A DNA stretch of 64,000 bases, taken from assembly GCA_023548195.1 (NCBI GenBank), contig JAJHZJ010000311.1, positions 7,046,811-7,110,810 of the forward strand. The letters run 5' to 3'. Shown piece after piece: positions 20,925 through 32,580 of this stretch. The notes under the pieces are model-generated. The model was not told the origin of the DNA and made no database searches. It saw only the letters and a list, made by a program, of their open reading frames with translations. Position numbers and translations under genes: made by a program. Positions within the stretch are counted from its first letter, which is position 1; every line of letters begins with the position of its first letter. Origin of the DNA: Bettongia penicillata ogilbyi (lineage: Eukaryota > Chordata > Mammalia > Diprotodontia > Potoroidae).

Positions 20925-22498
20925 GCTGTCTGATAAGGCTTTACAAATAGCTGAGGAAAGAAAGGAAGAAAAGTTAAAGGAGGAAGGGAAAGATATACCC
21001 AAATGACTGCAGAATTCCAGAAAAGAGCAAGGAGAGATAAGAAGAATGCAAGGCAAAGAAACTGAAAACAACACCATGAGAAAGAAATCTCAAGAAAATT
21101 AGAGATACGAAGGGAATGTTTCATGCAAAAATGGCCATGATAAAAGACAAAAATGGTAGGGACTTAGAAGCAGAAGAAATTAAGAAGAGATGGCAATAAT
21201 ATACAGAACTATACAAGAAAGATCTTACAATCAGTGATAACCACAATGGTGTGGTTACTCTGGAGAATGAAGTCAAGTAGGCCTTAGAAAGTATTGCTAA
21301 CAATTAAGTTAGTGTAGGTAATGAAATTCCAGTTGAGCTATTTAAAATTCTAAAAGATGATGCTATTAAAGTCTTGCACTCAATATGCCAGCAAATTTGG
21401 AAAACTCAACAGTGGTCTACTTCTGCTTCACTGACTACACAAGTCTTTGACTTGTGTAGATAACAACCAAATGTAGCAATTCTTTAAAGAGATGGGACTA
21501 CCATCTTACTGGTCTCCTGAGGAACCTGAATGCAGGTCAAGAAGAAACAGTCTGAAATGAACAAGGAACAACAGATTGCTTTAAGACTGGAAAGGGACTA
21601 TGACAAGGTTGAATACTGTCACTTTATTTTTTTAAACATGTGTGTGTGTGTGTGTGTGTGTGTGTAAAGTACAGTATGCAAAGTACCAGGATGGATGAAT
21701 CAAAAGCTGGAAATAAGGCTCCCCAGTGAAATATCAACAACCTCAGATATGCTTACAGTTCCACTTGGATGACAGAAAGTGAAGAATTAAGAAACCTCCT
21801 GAAGAAGGGTAAAAGAGGATAGTGTAAAAGCTGTTGATGCTTAACCTCAAAGAAAAAAACAAACAACTAAAATCATGGCAACTGGTCCCATTACTTCCTG
21901 TCAAATATAGAAAGAAGAAATGGAAGCAGTGTCTGCTTTCATATTCTTAATATTCTTGCAGATGGTGACTGCAGCCATGAAATTTAAAGATGCTTGCTAC
22001 TTGGAAAGAAAGCTATGGAAAATCTGGACAGCATTCTAAAAGGCAGAGACAATACCTTGCTGATAAACGTCCATATAGTCAAAACTATGTTTCTTCTGTT
22101 AGTAACATACACCTGTGAGAGTGGACTATAAGGAAAGCTGAGCATTTCAGAACCAATGCTTTCAAACTGTGGCACCGGAGAAGACTTTTGAGAGTCCTTT
22201 GGATGGCAAGGAGATCAAATCAGTCAATACTTAAAAAGTTTAATTAAGACTATTCATTGGAATGACAAATACTGAGGGTGAAACTTAAATACTTTGGTCA
22301 AATAAAGAGAAGATGGAACTTACTGGACAACACGCTGATATCAGGAAAGCCTGAAGGCAGTAGGGAAAGGAGATGGCAGAAGGTAAGATGGATAGATAAT
22401 GTCATGGAAATAAAGAACCGCACTTGGACAGACACTGAGAGACAATGGAGGACCAAAGGCATCATGAAGAGATGGACATGACTGAATGAACAACAACA
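20925..22498 (+). mobile_element. RTE/BovB-type non-LTR retrotransposon, 3' part
   Basis: Colinear RTE ORF text with stops: TAGCTGAGGAAAGAAAGGAA, GGGAAAGATATACCCAAATG near 20988, GAATTCCAGAAAAGAGCAAGG near 21011, CATGCAAAAATGGCCATGAT near 21123, TATGCCAGCAAATTTGGAAA near 21384, TACTTCTGCTTCACTGACTA near 21419 (the YF.FIDY region), AACCTGAATGCAGGTCAAGAA near 21523, GATGGTGACTGCAGCCATGAA near 21961, and AACTGTGGCACCGGAGAAGA near 22165. It ends in GACATGACTGAATGAACAAC. About 400 bases of the usual text are missing at about 21415, where AACTCAACAGTGG jumps to the YF.FIDY region. It is non-functional. Confidence 0.85.
21639..21665. repeat. (TG)n microsatellite
   Basis: About 13 uninterrupted TG units lie inside the RTE element and interrupt its reverse-transcriptase text. 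Confidence 0.95.
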
Positions 22499-23865
22499 AA
22501 TTGACTCTGTATACTGTCAAGGACAAATTACTCTGAAGACCAGGTATAATACTTAAGCAGACATTGAAGAACACAGAAAGTGACACAGAAGTGAAATAAT
22601 AACGTGAAAGACATGTAGTTCAATGAAAGCTATGGATAATTTGAAAGCTTCAAGAGCTTAGACATTTCTTCATAGCTGAGGATCACAGGCAGGAGAAATC
22701 TCTTCAGTCAAAAGCGGTTATAGCAGTTACCTAAGAAACTGCAAGTATCTGAAAACCAACATGACTCCAGAAATTAGACAAAGACACTGAAAATCCTCTA
22801 ATTCCAGCAGTATTCTACTGCTCTCTGTAGTGTACTCACCCTTCACATTCCACCTCACTATTAGCCAGAGACTCACATCACTCCCCTCTTACTATCTCAA
22901 CACTCATATGCTGTCTCTCTTTTGGTAAAAATTATCAACTAAGATATTTTTATGTATGTCTGGGAATATTTTGGTGGAAATGGGGTAATTCTGGGGATAG
23001 ATCCCTAGGAAGTCACCACAAGTTTCCCCATAAAATGAATAAAAAGTTTTAATTAGATGAATTTTCACTTTATGGACATTTTTCTTGGGATAGAATTGTG
23101 AAAAATATAGATTTGTGCTTGTAAATCAATAAAGAAACCTTTATCGTTCTTGTTTATAAGAAATAAAGAGTAATAGCTTCATAGGTGCCAAACTATGAAT
23201 TCCACCTGCCTCAGGAAAATGCAGAGAAAAGAAAACCCTGCAAGGTAGTTGTTCTAAAAAAATGTATCATGCTGTTAATAAAGGTCTGAACCAATAGAGA
23301 ACTAACAAAAAGAGTGAAGAGTAACCCCTAGATAATAAAAATGAGTATATATTGTCAAGCCTTCATGATGGGGAGTGCTAAAACTCCTGCCTATAATACC
23401 TAAGATCTAGGTATTTTTTTAAACTTTAACTTTTCTGAGAGAGCAAAAGACTTTCTGTTCCAAAACTGGTTCACCTATATCTGACGCAAGAAATCCTAAA
23501 GCTAGATTGAAGTGGGGATATACTAGTTCCTTAGACAAGAAGGTTAACCCTAGGGTTGTCTCATGAAAGTTTAAAATGTATGGTTAACTTAGTATGAAGT
23601 AACTTACAAATTTTGACCGCTAAACACACACATTTCAAGAAAATCAGAACTTTGTCTTTTGGATGCAGGATCCAGGTTTCAATCTGTCTAAAAATATTCA
23701 CTGCCTGCTAAACTGCGCAGATGACATAAACCTACAGATGTTGACTCATGATTTTGGAAAATGAAAATGTCAATCATAATCTATGTTGCTTTTTTAGAAT
23801 GTTAGGCAGGGGTAACAGAAAGCTTTCTACTACAGTTCTGAAATTCCCTCCTAAGTCTTAGAATT
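22499..23865. other. Unassigned stretch downstream of the RTE element
   Basis: No family recognised and no exon-like interval of note. Open frames are all short. Confidence 0.4.
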
Positions 23866-23869
23866 GCAA

Positions 23870-24090
23870 ATTTAGAGGTAGAAGGGACCTCAGAGGTAAA
23901 ACAAAAACCAACCAAACAAAAAACCCAAATAACACAATTCCCTCACATTACAGATGACACTTGAGTTCCAGAGTTTAATGACTTGCTTATGGTCACAAAG
24001 ACCTTGTCATTTTTCAGAGCCAAAATATAAACCCAGGCCCAGTATTCAAACCCTGCTTTCCTACTGTGAGAACAGTGCACAATCATGTTC
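23870..24090 (-). mobile_element. MIR-like SINE, diverged, minus strand
   Basis: TAGAAGGGACCTCAGAGGTA, then CCTCACATTACAGATGACAC, ATGACTTGCTTATGGTCACA, AACCCAGGCCCAGTATTCAA and CCTACTGTGAGAACAGTG follow the reversed order of a MIR-type element (tail, CORE, head). An AACCAACCAAAC run is inserted near 23908. Confidence 0.55.
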
Positions 24091-24984
24091 TTAGTATGCA
24101 AGGATCCTCTCATATTTCCACCATTGTAAAAATTGCTGACTGCAATGAATCACCAATTGATACTTCATCACTGGAGAGAAAGTTTACTGAAAAATAAATG
24201 AAGTTTTTTAATTTACTTGAAAATTAATGTTCATATTCTCTGATTCATTGTAACACCATATATGTGCATATAGGTACACAATGCAGTTGTACAACATAAA
24301 TACATAAGTAAATGTACACATACATTATATAATTAATACACAAATGTTTTCTTCTCAAATAGATTTCATTTTAACGGGGTAGCCCGTATTTGATAGTAGT
24401 CTATGTTCAGTACAAATAGCATTTCCCTTAATTATATATAACCTGACTTCAAAGATGTTTTATTTCTTTGAATATCTTTGTAGTTAGTGTCTCAGGAATA
24501 AATAAATACTTCCCCAGATTGCAGAGACCCTGATCTGATGCTGGAGACATTAAAGGTGATTAGACAGATATACTTATATTTCAAATTAATTAGATGAAAA
24601 CACTTCACTTCTACAATAAAGACTCTATAGTTTTCTTATTAACTTATAGTGGATAACGCGGATTTTGCTAAAGTGTGTCACCAAAGTGAGAGATGGAATA
24701 ATATGGTTTGTGTCCTTTGTCTTCAGCTCCTTGGTTTCTATCAGGTAAACCAGTATCTTAAGACAGAAAATCTCTTTTAAGAATTACAAATATTATGCTA
24801 TATTACATTGTTATATTATGTTATGCTATATTACTAAGTTATATCATACCGAGCTTCTCCAATATGCTAGATACTATACCAAACCAAGATAGTCTACATT
24901 AGATACCTAAAAATGAAAAAGGGTAGATGCTTTTCAGAGAAAAATCAAGGTACTTCTCTCAGAAAAATCAAAGAGTTTATCTAA

Positions 24985-25105
24985 ATGGAAAGATCACTGG
25001 ATTTAGAGTAACAGTACTCAAATTTGACTTGACTAGCATCTCTGGGCACTGGCCTTCTCATTGGTAAAATGATGATGCTAGTTCATCTCCTCTGGTCTAG
25101 TGACT
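24985..25105 (+). mobile_element. Diverged MIR-like SINE
   Basis: GGAAAGATCACTGGATTTAG, TCTGGGCACTGGCCTTCTCA and GGTAAAATGATGATGCTAGT recall head, CORE and the TAAAATGGGGATAA block. It is a short and worn copy. Confidence 0.45.
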
Positions 25106-25179
25106 GTAATTGGGTTTACATCATAAGGAAATCCTATAATCATGAAATACTTCTAAAAATGTTCATAAGAAAACTGCAA

Positions 25180-25440
25180 AATCAAAATGATGGAAACAAA
25201 CGGTGTGCTCAATGACTGTGAAATGGTTTGAATAAATTGTGGTATATGAACGTAAAGGAGTTTCACTGTATCATAAGGAATGAGGAGTAAAAAGAACTCA
25301 GAAAAACATCTGAAGACATATACAGTGATGTAAAATAGAAAGTAGAGTTGAAAGAACAGTATATACAATGACTACAAAAAGAGAAATGACAACAATATGG
25401 CAACAAAACTCCAATCAAATAAAGTGAACAAAGTTAGTAC
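25180..25440 (+). mobile_element. Old L1 3' fragment
   Basis: AATAAATTGTGGTATATGAACG, TGTATCATAAGGAATGAGGA and CAGTATATACAATGACTACA match the GGTATATGAATGTAATGG...GTAAGAAATGATGA...ACAATGACTACAACA series at the end of L1 ORF2. Confidence 0.6.
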
Positions 25441-27130
25441 TAAGTTATTGAAATTAAAGCACACCTCCTTCTTTTATGTTTAGGAAATGTTAAGCCATAA
25501 AAGTAGAGAGTGAACATGCATTATCAACCAATACTCTCTGTTTGCCATTTTGAATCCACGATTAACAAAAATATGCATTGTAGAAGAATTTGTTTCAGTG
25601 TTTCCTAGGATGTGTTTTGTGCTACAACATAAAGTATCCATAACAAATGGAAAGCATTTAGGGTATGGCTCAAATGATCTTTCAAAGCCCTTCTATTTCT
25701 AAATTTTATTCCATTTGGTGATTATAATAAGCAAAAAGAAAGAATTCATAAAGTATGTGGTTAGGTGACAATGACAGATATTGTTTCTGGGAAAAGGGTT
25801 AGGAAATAGGTCCCTCATGTAACAATTTAGAACAGCAAAAAGTTCACTTTTTAACAAGTTTGGTGATGCAGGGTTATCTTTGTAGGATTCACAATAATTT
25901 CTTTTAGTATTAAACTGCTCCCCACTTCAGCTGTCATAATATATGAATTCCTAAGTTGAAAAAAATAAGATTTTGAGAAACTTCACAAATTTAAGGTTGT
26001 CTCTGCCTTATCTCTCATGTCTGCCTTTAATAGGTCTCTGACACTTCACTCCACCACCTCTACTTTCTATGGGTGTCTAAGGCTCAGACCTTTTGTGAAG
26101 AACCTAATGATTTTAAGATAGCACTTCCTTGGGCTCCCCTGGACTCTTCCTATGTTCATATGTGTATTCCAGAAGGCTGTAAAGCAGTGATAACAGTAGA
26201 TATTGTCATAACTAGGCTCCAGGGAAGTGACATGGGATGGGAACGGTGGTCATCAACTTCCAGGTCATGGGGAAATGATAGCATTAAGGTAGAATTTTTC
26301 TTCTAAAGGAAGTTGTTGCTAAATGGAAGAATAGCTCACAGGTTCTCCTTGGAGTTATATAGAAAGAAGACAGAACTGGTGCCTAACGGAGTTACTATGA
26401 TTGTTAATTATATGTTCATTTTCTATCTTTTTGTGCTTTAATATTTGCAATTAGGAAAAAAATATGTGCTTAAATTTGCTACTGATATTTCACCACATGC
26501 CCACAGGCAAGAAGAAAACATTTTATAAGGTATTTGTAGTACCATGGCATACATTTATTTATGGTTTATGGGCAAATGTACCACCATGAAGAGAGCTGTA
26601 GCTTACAAAAATGACATGTTATGGAAAAGAAGAGAAATTTAATAAAGAACTTGACAAGATCACACAAAATAAATCAATATCTACTTTGAACCTTAGTGAC
26701 TTTCATGTGAATAGGAGACTGGCTTAGAGGAGGACTTCAAACAAATGCTGGAAAATATGGCTCAAAATTGACAAATTAGACACCAAAGGGCTACAGAATA
26801 TCCAGAATCTTTGTGAATGAGGACATATCATGGCTATTTTCTTCCAGAGAGAATAGGAAAGCCTTTGACAGAACAAGCACAAAATAACAACACAAGGAAA
26901 GGAAAGATTTTAAGTTGACACATCAGATACAGGTGTAAGAGTCATGAAAATTATTCTTCTGTATGCAGTAATATCATCAAGTAGCCAGAGCAAGGGTCAA
27001 AATCAACAAAAATAAGAAAGGCTAAAAAATGGGGGATCCTTGCAAACAAATGCAACAGCTTCAACCCAACTTACTCAGAAGAATTACATATGAAAAAAAC
27101 TGGTCATAAGAACAGGCAAAGATATTGATC
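25441..27130. other. Unassigned AT-rich stretch
   Basis: No repeat is firmly recognised and there is no exon-like interval that I would defend. Confidence 0.4.
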
Positions 27131-27383
27131 TTTATTACAGCACTTTCTGCAAAAGTTTAATTGATATAAAACAGTTGCTAGAACAGAGCTCAAAAGAACA
27201 CACAAAATCCCTTAGCCAAAAAAATACTTGAATGCAAGATCTTTGACAAGCAGAGAGAGAAATGGAAGGTACGCGAAACCTTTCTTGATCCTCCCAAGCT
27301 GCTGGTATCCTCCCCTTCCCAAACAGTCCTTCCCAAACAATCTCATCTGTAAATACTTTGCATGTATTTGTATTAATTAACAC

Positions 27384-27423
27384 TATATATACATATATAT
27401 GTATATATATATACATATATATG
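27384..27423. repeat. AT-rich overlapping palindromes
   Basis: A TATA/ACAT/GTAT array forms two overlapping perfect palindromes, 27384-27409 (26 bases) and 27392-27423 (32 bases). A 172-residue minus frame (27135-27653) runs through it and owes a Tyr/Ile/Met/His-rich segment to it. Confidence 0.9.
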
Positions 27424-28632
27424 CAGAAAATACTTTTACACAAAGTGGCTATTTCCTCCATTAGAATGTAAGCTCCTTGCCAACAGAGATTCATTCGTTC
27501 AGTTTTTAGTTTTCTTCTTGTTGACTGGATATATTCTATCTTCCCTTTTGCCAACAGCCACATTATGTCACTTAAAATAATTATTTCTATATACAAAATT
27601 AGATCATAACCAAAATGCATGCAAATCAGGTGGGTTTCACATGAAAAATCCATTTTTAATTTTCATGATAGCAACTGCTATTATTCTGAAATATCAAGAG
27701 ATGCTCATCCAAAAGAACTTTAAACTTATTGATACAAAGAAGCTTACCATATTATGGGTCCTTGTTTTGAAAAAAAAAAAGAGAAAAAGAATAAAGCAAC
27801 CTTTGTATTATTGTTATGTACACATAAGAAATCTAAATTCTTCTGGGTATTAGAGATTCTTTTATTCTGAAGGCATAAAAACTGACACTAGCTTAGTTAG
27901 GGGCAATTATCTATTCTATTTTGAAGCTCTAAGAAATGTAATCATGTCCTAATGTTTGAAAATACAGCTTCTTAAATGGTAAAAATAAATAAATGGTGGT
28001 TTATTTGTAAATTTACCTAACATGAAGAAATTGAATGTAAATTTTCCATCTTGGGTTTTTGTACATATTAATTCCTGGGAAAAGTTAACAATTTTAGAGG
28101 TTAATGTAAAAAAGTAGCAATATAATTTAGGTCAACTTTGAAATTTATCAGGAAACCAAATGTCATTAAACTGATTTTACTATTTTATCTGTGCTCTAAG
28201 AAGTAAGGAATTAACATGTGAAATAATTTTATTCTTATAATATATACTATCATTTATAAGGAATAGAAATGTGTCAAATTAATGAGCACTGTAAAAAATA
28301 GTTAGAGAAAAAAGCTGATTCATTAGACTTATCTACATTTTCCTCCCCATCTAAGGGCATTACAAAAGGAAATGCAGGATGGTTACTTGAAGAGTGTTTC
28401 CAGCCTCATTCCTAATTTGGCAGCATATAATAACTTATTTCTTAACAGTGGGGACATCCTTTCAAATATACTTAAAAGAAATGGGAAAATGGGTACTTTT
28501 ATTGCATTTGTTACCATGATAACACTAAGAAATACATATACAATTATTCCCTTAACAAAGTTCCTAAACTACAAAGTTCTTATCAGGGTATGGATGTTAA
28601 ACTTTTTTCCTTTTTCTTCTTTTCCCACACAG

Positions 28633-28665
28633 AGTACCCCATGACTGGAATGTCCTTGAAGAAAG
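28633..28665 (+). other. Exon candidate, 33 bases
   Basis: It is preceded by the strongest pyrimidine tract in the window (about 28601-28628, ending CCCACACAG at 28632) and followed by GAAAG|GTAAC at 28666. It is a multiple of three and open in two phases (VPHDWNVLEE or YPMTGMSLKK). The text TGGAATGTCCTTGAAG also faintly recalls the L2 tail block, so it could be a repeat remnant. There is no partner exon. Confidence 0.18.
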
Positions 28666-28749
28666 GTAACACAGGGATATTTCAACTAAAGTAAAGTTTC
28701 AAGTACAGAAACAGGAAGTATTCTACCCACTAGGCATTGCCATTAGCTT

Positions 28750-28900
28750 TGTACCCTCCTACATGTGTTGTCTTTCCCAATTAGAATATGAATTCCTTGA
28801 GAACACACACCATCTCACTTTTATTTGTACATTCAGGGTTAGCTCTGCTTGGCACAAAGTAAGTGCTTAATATAGATGCCTTTTTTAATTGATTCATTCT
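28750..28900 (+). mobile_element. L2 3' tail
   Basis: GTACCCTCCTACATGTGTTG, TTAGAATATGAATTCCTTGAG, TCTGCTTGGCACAAAGTAAG and TGCTTAATATAGATGCC show the last 150 bases of an L2 element. Confidence 0.7.
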
Positions 28901-29439
28901 TGTAGAGAGAACTGAAGGAACCCAAAACATGAAAGGATATACTAAAGCTGATTCGCCCCTAAAAACATCTGGATAGAAATTTTTCAGGGACAGAAAGTAC
29001 TAGTATCTAAATTATGACTCCTTGGGACCTACAACTCTAGTTCACTCATATAAACCATAATTTCCCCAGGATTCTTTTGATTAAAGTTATCAAAGATTTA
29101 ATTATTCCCCATAGTAAGCTACACCTGCTGTTTTATAATATTTTTATCAATGATGCAATGATGATGCAATAGAAAGTATGCTTATTTAAGACTGTGGAGG
29201 ATACTGATCTGGGAGGGGTAGTTAGTACCTAGAAATTAAACTTTAATATCTAAAACAATTTCTTACACATATAGTAGTAAGCACAATCTGATTACATTTC
29301 TTATGATATTGGCAAGGTAGACAGAAATGTGAATTGCTTTTGCAGATTTTCATAGCACTTTGTAATTTCATGAACTTTCTATATGCTATTTTCACTATAT
29401 TTTATTTCAATATATGTGCTTTATATCCTTTGCTAAGCT

Positions 29440-29515
29440 GAAAACTTGAGCTCTTTCATTATCAGTATGGTGCTTTGCAAACAGTAGGCATTAAGTGCTT
29501 ATCGAATTTTGAATG
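29440..29515 (+). mobile_element. L2 tail fragment
   Basis: GAAAACTTGAGCTCTTTCATT and GTGCTTTGCAAACAGTAGGC, then ATTAAGTGCTTATCG, are a short worn L2 end. Confidence 0.5.
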
Positions 29516-30200
29516 GAAAATACAAAGAGATTAATAATATTTAACTGTGATTAGAACAAAAAAGTTAAACTTAAGAAAAAATAAGCTTCAGAGCATTGAC
29601 TGGGTGTAGATATGTGTCTGTATGGTGGAAAGGAACCCAGGATGCCAAACTTAAAAAGCTTCCATAATTTGCAATGTTATCTTGCATGTGCTACACCACC
29701 TCTCCCATGATCAGCTATATTTTCTACATGCAGAAGCAGTGTGATCACTTGCCATGCCTGAGGTATGTACTTTCATCATGCAGCAGCATGTCAGGAAGTG
29801 CTCCACCCTCCTCTTACTAGCTTAAGAAGAAGGAAACAGCATAGTTATACCACATATCTTGGGGTAGAAGCAAATTTAAGTGGAAACTTATAAGGATGGT
29901 CTTTATTTTCTGTTTTATCCTTGATCACTTGAAACACTAAATGAAAATTCACTCACCTTGAATACTCAGTAAAGACTTATTAACCCCTTGAAACAAAATG
30001 CTGATCCTAAAAAAGCAATAGTTGAGATTCCATAACCATGAAAAGAAGAGTCCTCTAAAATACAGTACTGTCAGGACCTTAACAGCGCTAAAGATGCTAT
30101 GGGGGTTCAGCAGAGTTTGCCTGACATCATATGCATTACTATTAACTTAATATGTGTAAGCTCTACACTAGGAACTGTAACTTGGAGGAGACATGTATGT
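29516..30200. other. Unassigned stretch
   Basis: No repeat recognised. A 29-base interval with splice-like borders (29734-29762, donor GAG|GTATGT) was noted but is not kept as a feature. Confidence 0.35.
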
Positions 30201-30214
30201 GTGGCTTCTATGGC

Positions 30215-30410
30215 AATTCAGTGATGAGGATGCATGGCATAAGAAAAAGAGTCCTGACTCTGGAGTCGAGGACACGGGTTCAAATCCTGCCTTCGATGTT
30301 TGTTTCCTGGATACCAAGGCACATGACCGATCTGCACCTGTTTCTTCAGGGGATAGGGGTGGACAAAATGATCTCTAAAATTTTTTCCAACTCTAAATCT
30401 AGGGGTCCCA
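30215..30410 (+). mobile_element. tRNA-derived marsupial SINE
   Basis: The head TGCATGGCATAAGAAAAAGAG leads to CTGACTCTGGAGTCGAGGAC and a well-preserved B box region (CACGGGTTCAAATCCTGCC at 30274-30292). The body ends with AAATGATCTCTAAAATTTTT and CCAACTCTAAATCTAGGG, the usual right end of this SINE group. Confidence 0.75.
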
Positions 30411-31240
30411 TGTATGTTACTCCCAAAAAACCACTTCTCAAATAATCAATGACCAGATCCTGTTTGGTCAGGCATTTCATACATAATAAGTTAACTGATA
30501 AACCAGGTAACTGGGTATGCCAATCACGAAGAATATGGTGGACAGATACATAGGTAAAAAGAATGGGTTAAGGATTAAAATTAACAACAGTTAGGATTAG
30601 AATTTAAGAACAGTTAGACTATGGTCCATAGAAAGAAGGTTCATAAAGTTGGATGTGAAAAAAAATTTCATCTTTATCTCAATACAATTGGCTTCCTTTG
30701 AAGTCTTAGGTATTTTATTTTATGTATTAACAGGTTAAGAACACTGATGCAAGGGATACCCAAAGAACAAAATAAGAGAACAAATTTCAATTTAGCTGCG
30801 AATGATTCAGGATTTCCCAATGGTAAAAGTTACATTATATGCTGAAAAGCTCAATGAAGGAAAGAAGTTCTTTTGTAGAAATAATTTTAAAATTTACAAC
30901 TACTTATTTGTCTGGGCTGTTCCAGAGCAAATATTTTTCTGAAAGGACTGTAATGAATTAATGTGAATTTTAAGAATACCTTCAACTCTCAAATTTCCAG
31001 AAAATCATCAATTGCCTGGTTTTATCTATAATCATCATACTTTTTTGTATGTTTACTTAGCCTGGATCTGTGATTTTATCTCTGTGAGGAACTCTCTCCC
31101 TAAGTAGAAACTCCCTCTTCCAGGTGGACTGGGAAATCCACTGTAACATACAGTCTTAAGAGCTGAGATGTCATTTGACTTGCCAATGCTCAGTATAGTC
31201 AAGCGTGTGCTAGTACTGGAGCCCAAATATTTCTGACCTC
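30411..31240. other. Unassigned AT-rich stretch
   Basis: Nothing recognised. Confidence 0.4.
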
Positions 31241-31317
31241 ATATTTTGCCTTTCTTTATCTATGCATCTTGTTCTTCATTAAGGAGTTATGGATTTCCAA
31301 ATATATGTAAGGCTATA

Positions 31318-31512
31318 GTAATTTCTTACAGGAAAACTGTCCATTTGGCATTAGAAGCAGAACGCAAGGTACAAATTGACAGAATTCACAGGACACCAAA
31401 TAAAGAAAATCTCACGTACAGCACATGTAAGGTCAAACTTCAGAACCGCCACGCCAAACCGCAGATACTGTTAGTCAGAAGAAAGAAGTTTTTAACTATC
31501 AATCAGAATTAG
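31318..31512 (+). pseudogene. L1 ORF1-like remnant
   Basis: An open frame (31246-31512) carries LEAERKVQIDRIHRTPNK and, further on, HAKPQILLVRRKKFLTI. The spacing and text recall the IERxHRTP segment and the following RNA-binding domain (K.xILxAARxKK.xTY) of mammalian L1 ORF1 proteins. The segment between is poorly conserved and the frame stops before the C-terminal domain would end. Its apparent splice acceptor (TTTCTTACAG at about 31332) is probably coincidental. It acts as a retroelement relic, not as a cellular gene. Confidence 0.45.
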
Positions 31513-31539
31513 TTATAATCACTCAGGGATACTTGTTGG

Positions 31540-31752
31540 GCAGCTGGGCGGTGCAGGGGGGTGCTGTGTTCACATCTGATGCTGGACACTTAGTACTGTA
31601 TGACTCTGGGAAAATCACTGTACCCTGTTTGTCTCAGCTTACTCCTCCACAAAATGAGTTAGAGAAGGAAATGGCATTTCATTCCAGCATATTTGCTAAG
31701 AAAATCCCAAATGGGGAGCTAGAAAGGCTTGGACATGATTGAACAACAACGT
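31540..31752 (+). mobile_element. tRNA-derived SINE with RTE-type tail
   Basis: The head GCAGCTGGGCGGTGCAG is followed by TGACTCTGGGAAAATCACTG, CTCCACAAAATGAGTTAGAGA, GGAAATGGCATTTCATTCCA, TTTGCTAAGAAAATCCCAAA and a terminal GGACATGATTGAACAACAAC (31731-31750). The last twenty bases match the 3' end of the RTE element at 22473-22496, implying the SINE used RTE machinery. Confidence 0.85.
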
Positions 31753-32004
31753 ATTGACAAGAAATTAAAGGAAGAAATCAGAAATGACACTGACAAGAAC
31801 AGGGGACTAATGTACACCCTACAATAACATTTTCATCAAGACTGTGATTAATAATGCATGAAAAAAATAATCTTTCAGCAAGGAGGAATAAATCCTTTCT
31901 TCCAATTCTGCCAGGATAATGAGGCCATTTGACACGCAAATTCTTCAAACAAAAAAGACCTAAGAAAGGTATCTACTTGCAATCAACAAGTAAAGATGAA
32001 AATT

Positions 32005-32235
32005 ATGAGCTAACATTTATATGGTACCTACTATGTGCCAGGCACTGTGCTAAGTGCTTTGCAATTAAATTCTCATTTGATCTGCACAACAATCCTATGA
32101 AGTTATTATGCCCTTTTTATAAATGAGGCAGGCAGAGGTTAAGTGACTTGCCCAGGGTCACACACCTAGGAAGTATCTAAGTCTGCATTTGAACTCAGGT
32201 TCACTTCTCTATCTAGTGTGCCACATACCTGCCCA
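32005..32235 (-). mobile_element. MIR/THER-type CORE-SINE, minus strand
   Basis: A well-preserved copy: ACCTACTATGTGCCAGGCAC, TGTGCTAAGTGCTTTGCAAT, TTCTCATTTGATCTGCACAA, GAGGTTAAGTGACTTGCCCA, GGGTCACACACCTAGGAAGT, TTGAACTCAGG, and the head CTCTATCTAGTGTGCCACAT. Confidence 0.85.
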
Positions 32236-32444
32236 TATTAGTCAATGAAATAGAAGCTTTGAAACTTTCAGGACAAGAAAAGGTTATTTAAATGCAATAA
32301 TGATGACGACAACAATTCCCTTTTCCCTCCTGAGAACATCAAAAGAATAAAAGAACAAAATAGGCAAAAGACATAAGGGGCAAGATGACAGGTGTGTCAA
32401 AATCAGGTTAGAGGAAGAAGAACTGAATGAATATTTCTATGACC

Positions 32445-32580
32445 AAATCAATCAATCAATCAAGAAGAATTTATGAAGCACTTATATACCAACCACTGGG
32501 AAACAAACCAAAAAAAAAAAAAAAAGCAAAAACAGTCCCTGCCCTCAAGGAATTTAACATTCTTGGGTCAAAAAAATACA
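32445..32580 (-). mobile_element. L2 tail, minus strand, with (TCAA)n
   Basis: AATCAATCAATCAATCAAGA at 32446-32465 is the terminal simple repeat. It is followed by GAAGCACTTATATACCAACC, an A run, and AACAGTCCCTGCCCTCAAGG near 32530, the complement of the L2 TGTGAGCTCCTTGAGGGCAGGG block. Confidence 0.75.

Noticed and set aside
27135..27653. 172-residue minus-strand open frame, the longest in the window
   Set aside because: It runs through a TATA/ACAT microsatellite (giving Tyr/Ile/Met/His-rich text) and an L2 tail scrap. It has no recognisable domain and no splice or promoter context.
29734..29762. 29-base interval with ACATGCAG before and GTATGT after
   Set aside because: The pyrimidine tract is weak and the length is not a multiple of three. 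It is one of many such patterns expected by chance.
30274..30292. tRNA-like B box (GGTTCAAATCC)
   Set aside because: It belongs to a tRNA-derived SINE; no cloverleaf or A box of a functional tRNA is present.
32451..32465. (TCAA)n run as a possible array
   Set aside because: It is the terminal simple repeat of a minus-strand L2 element.
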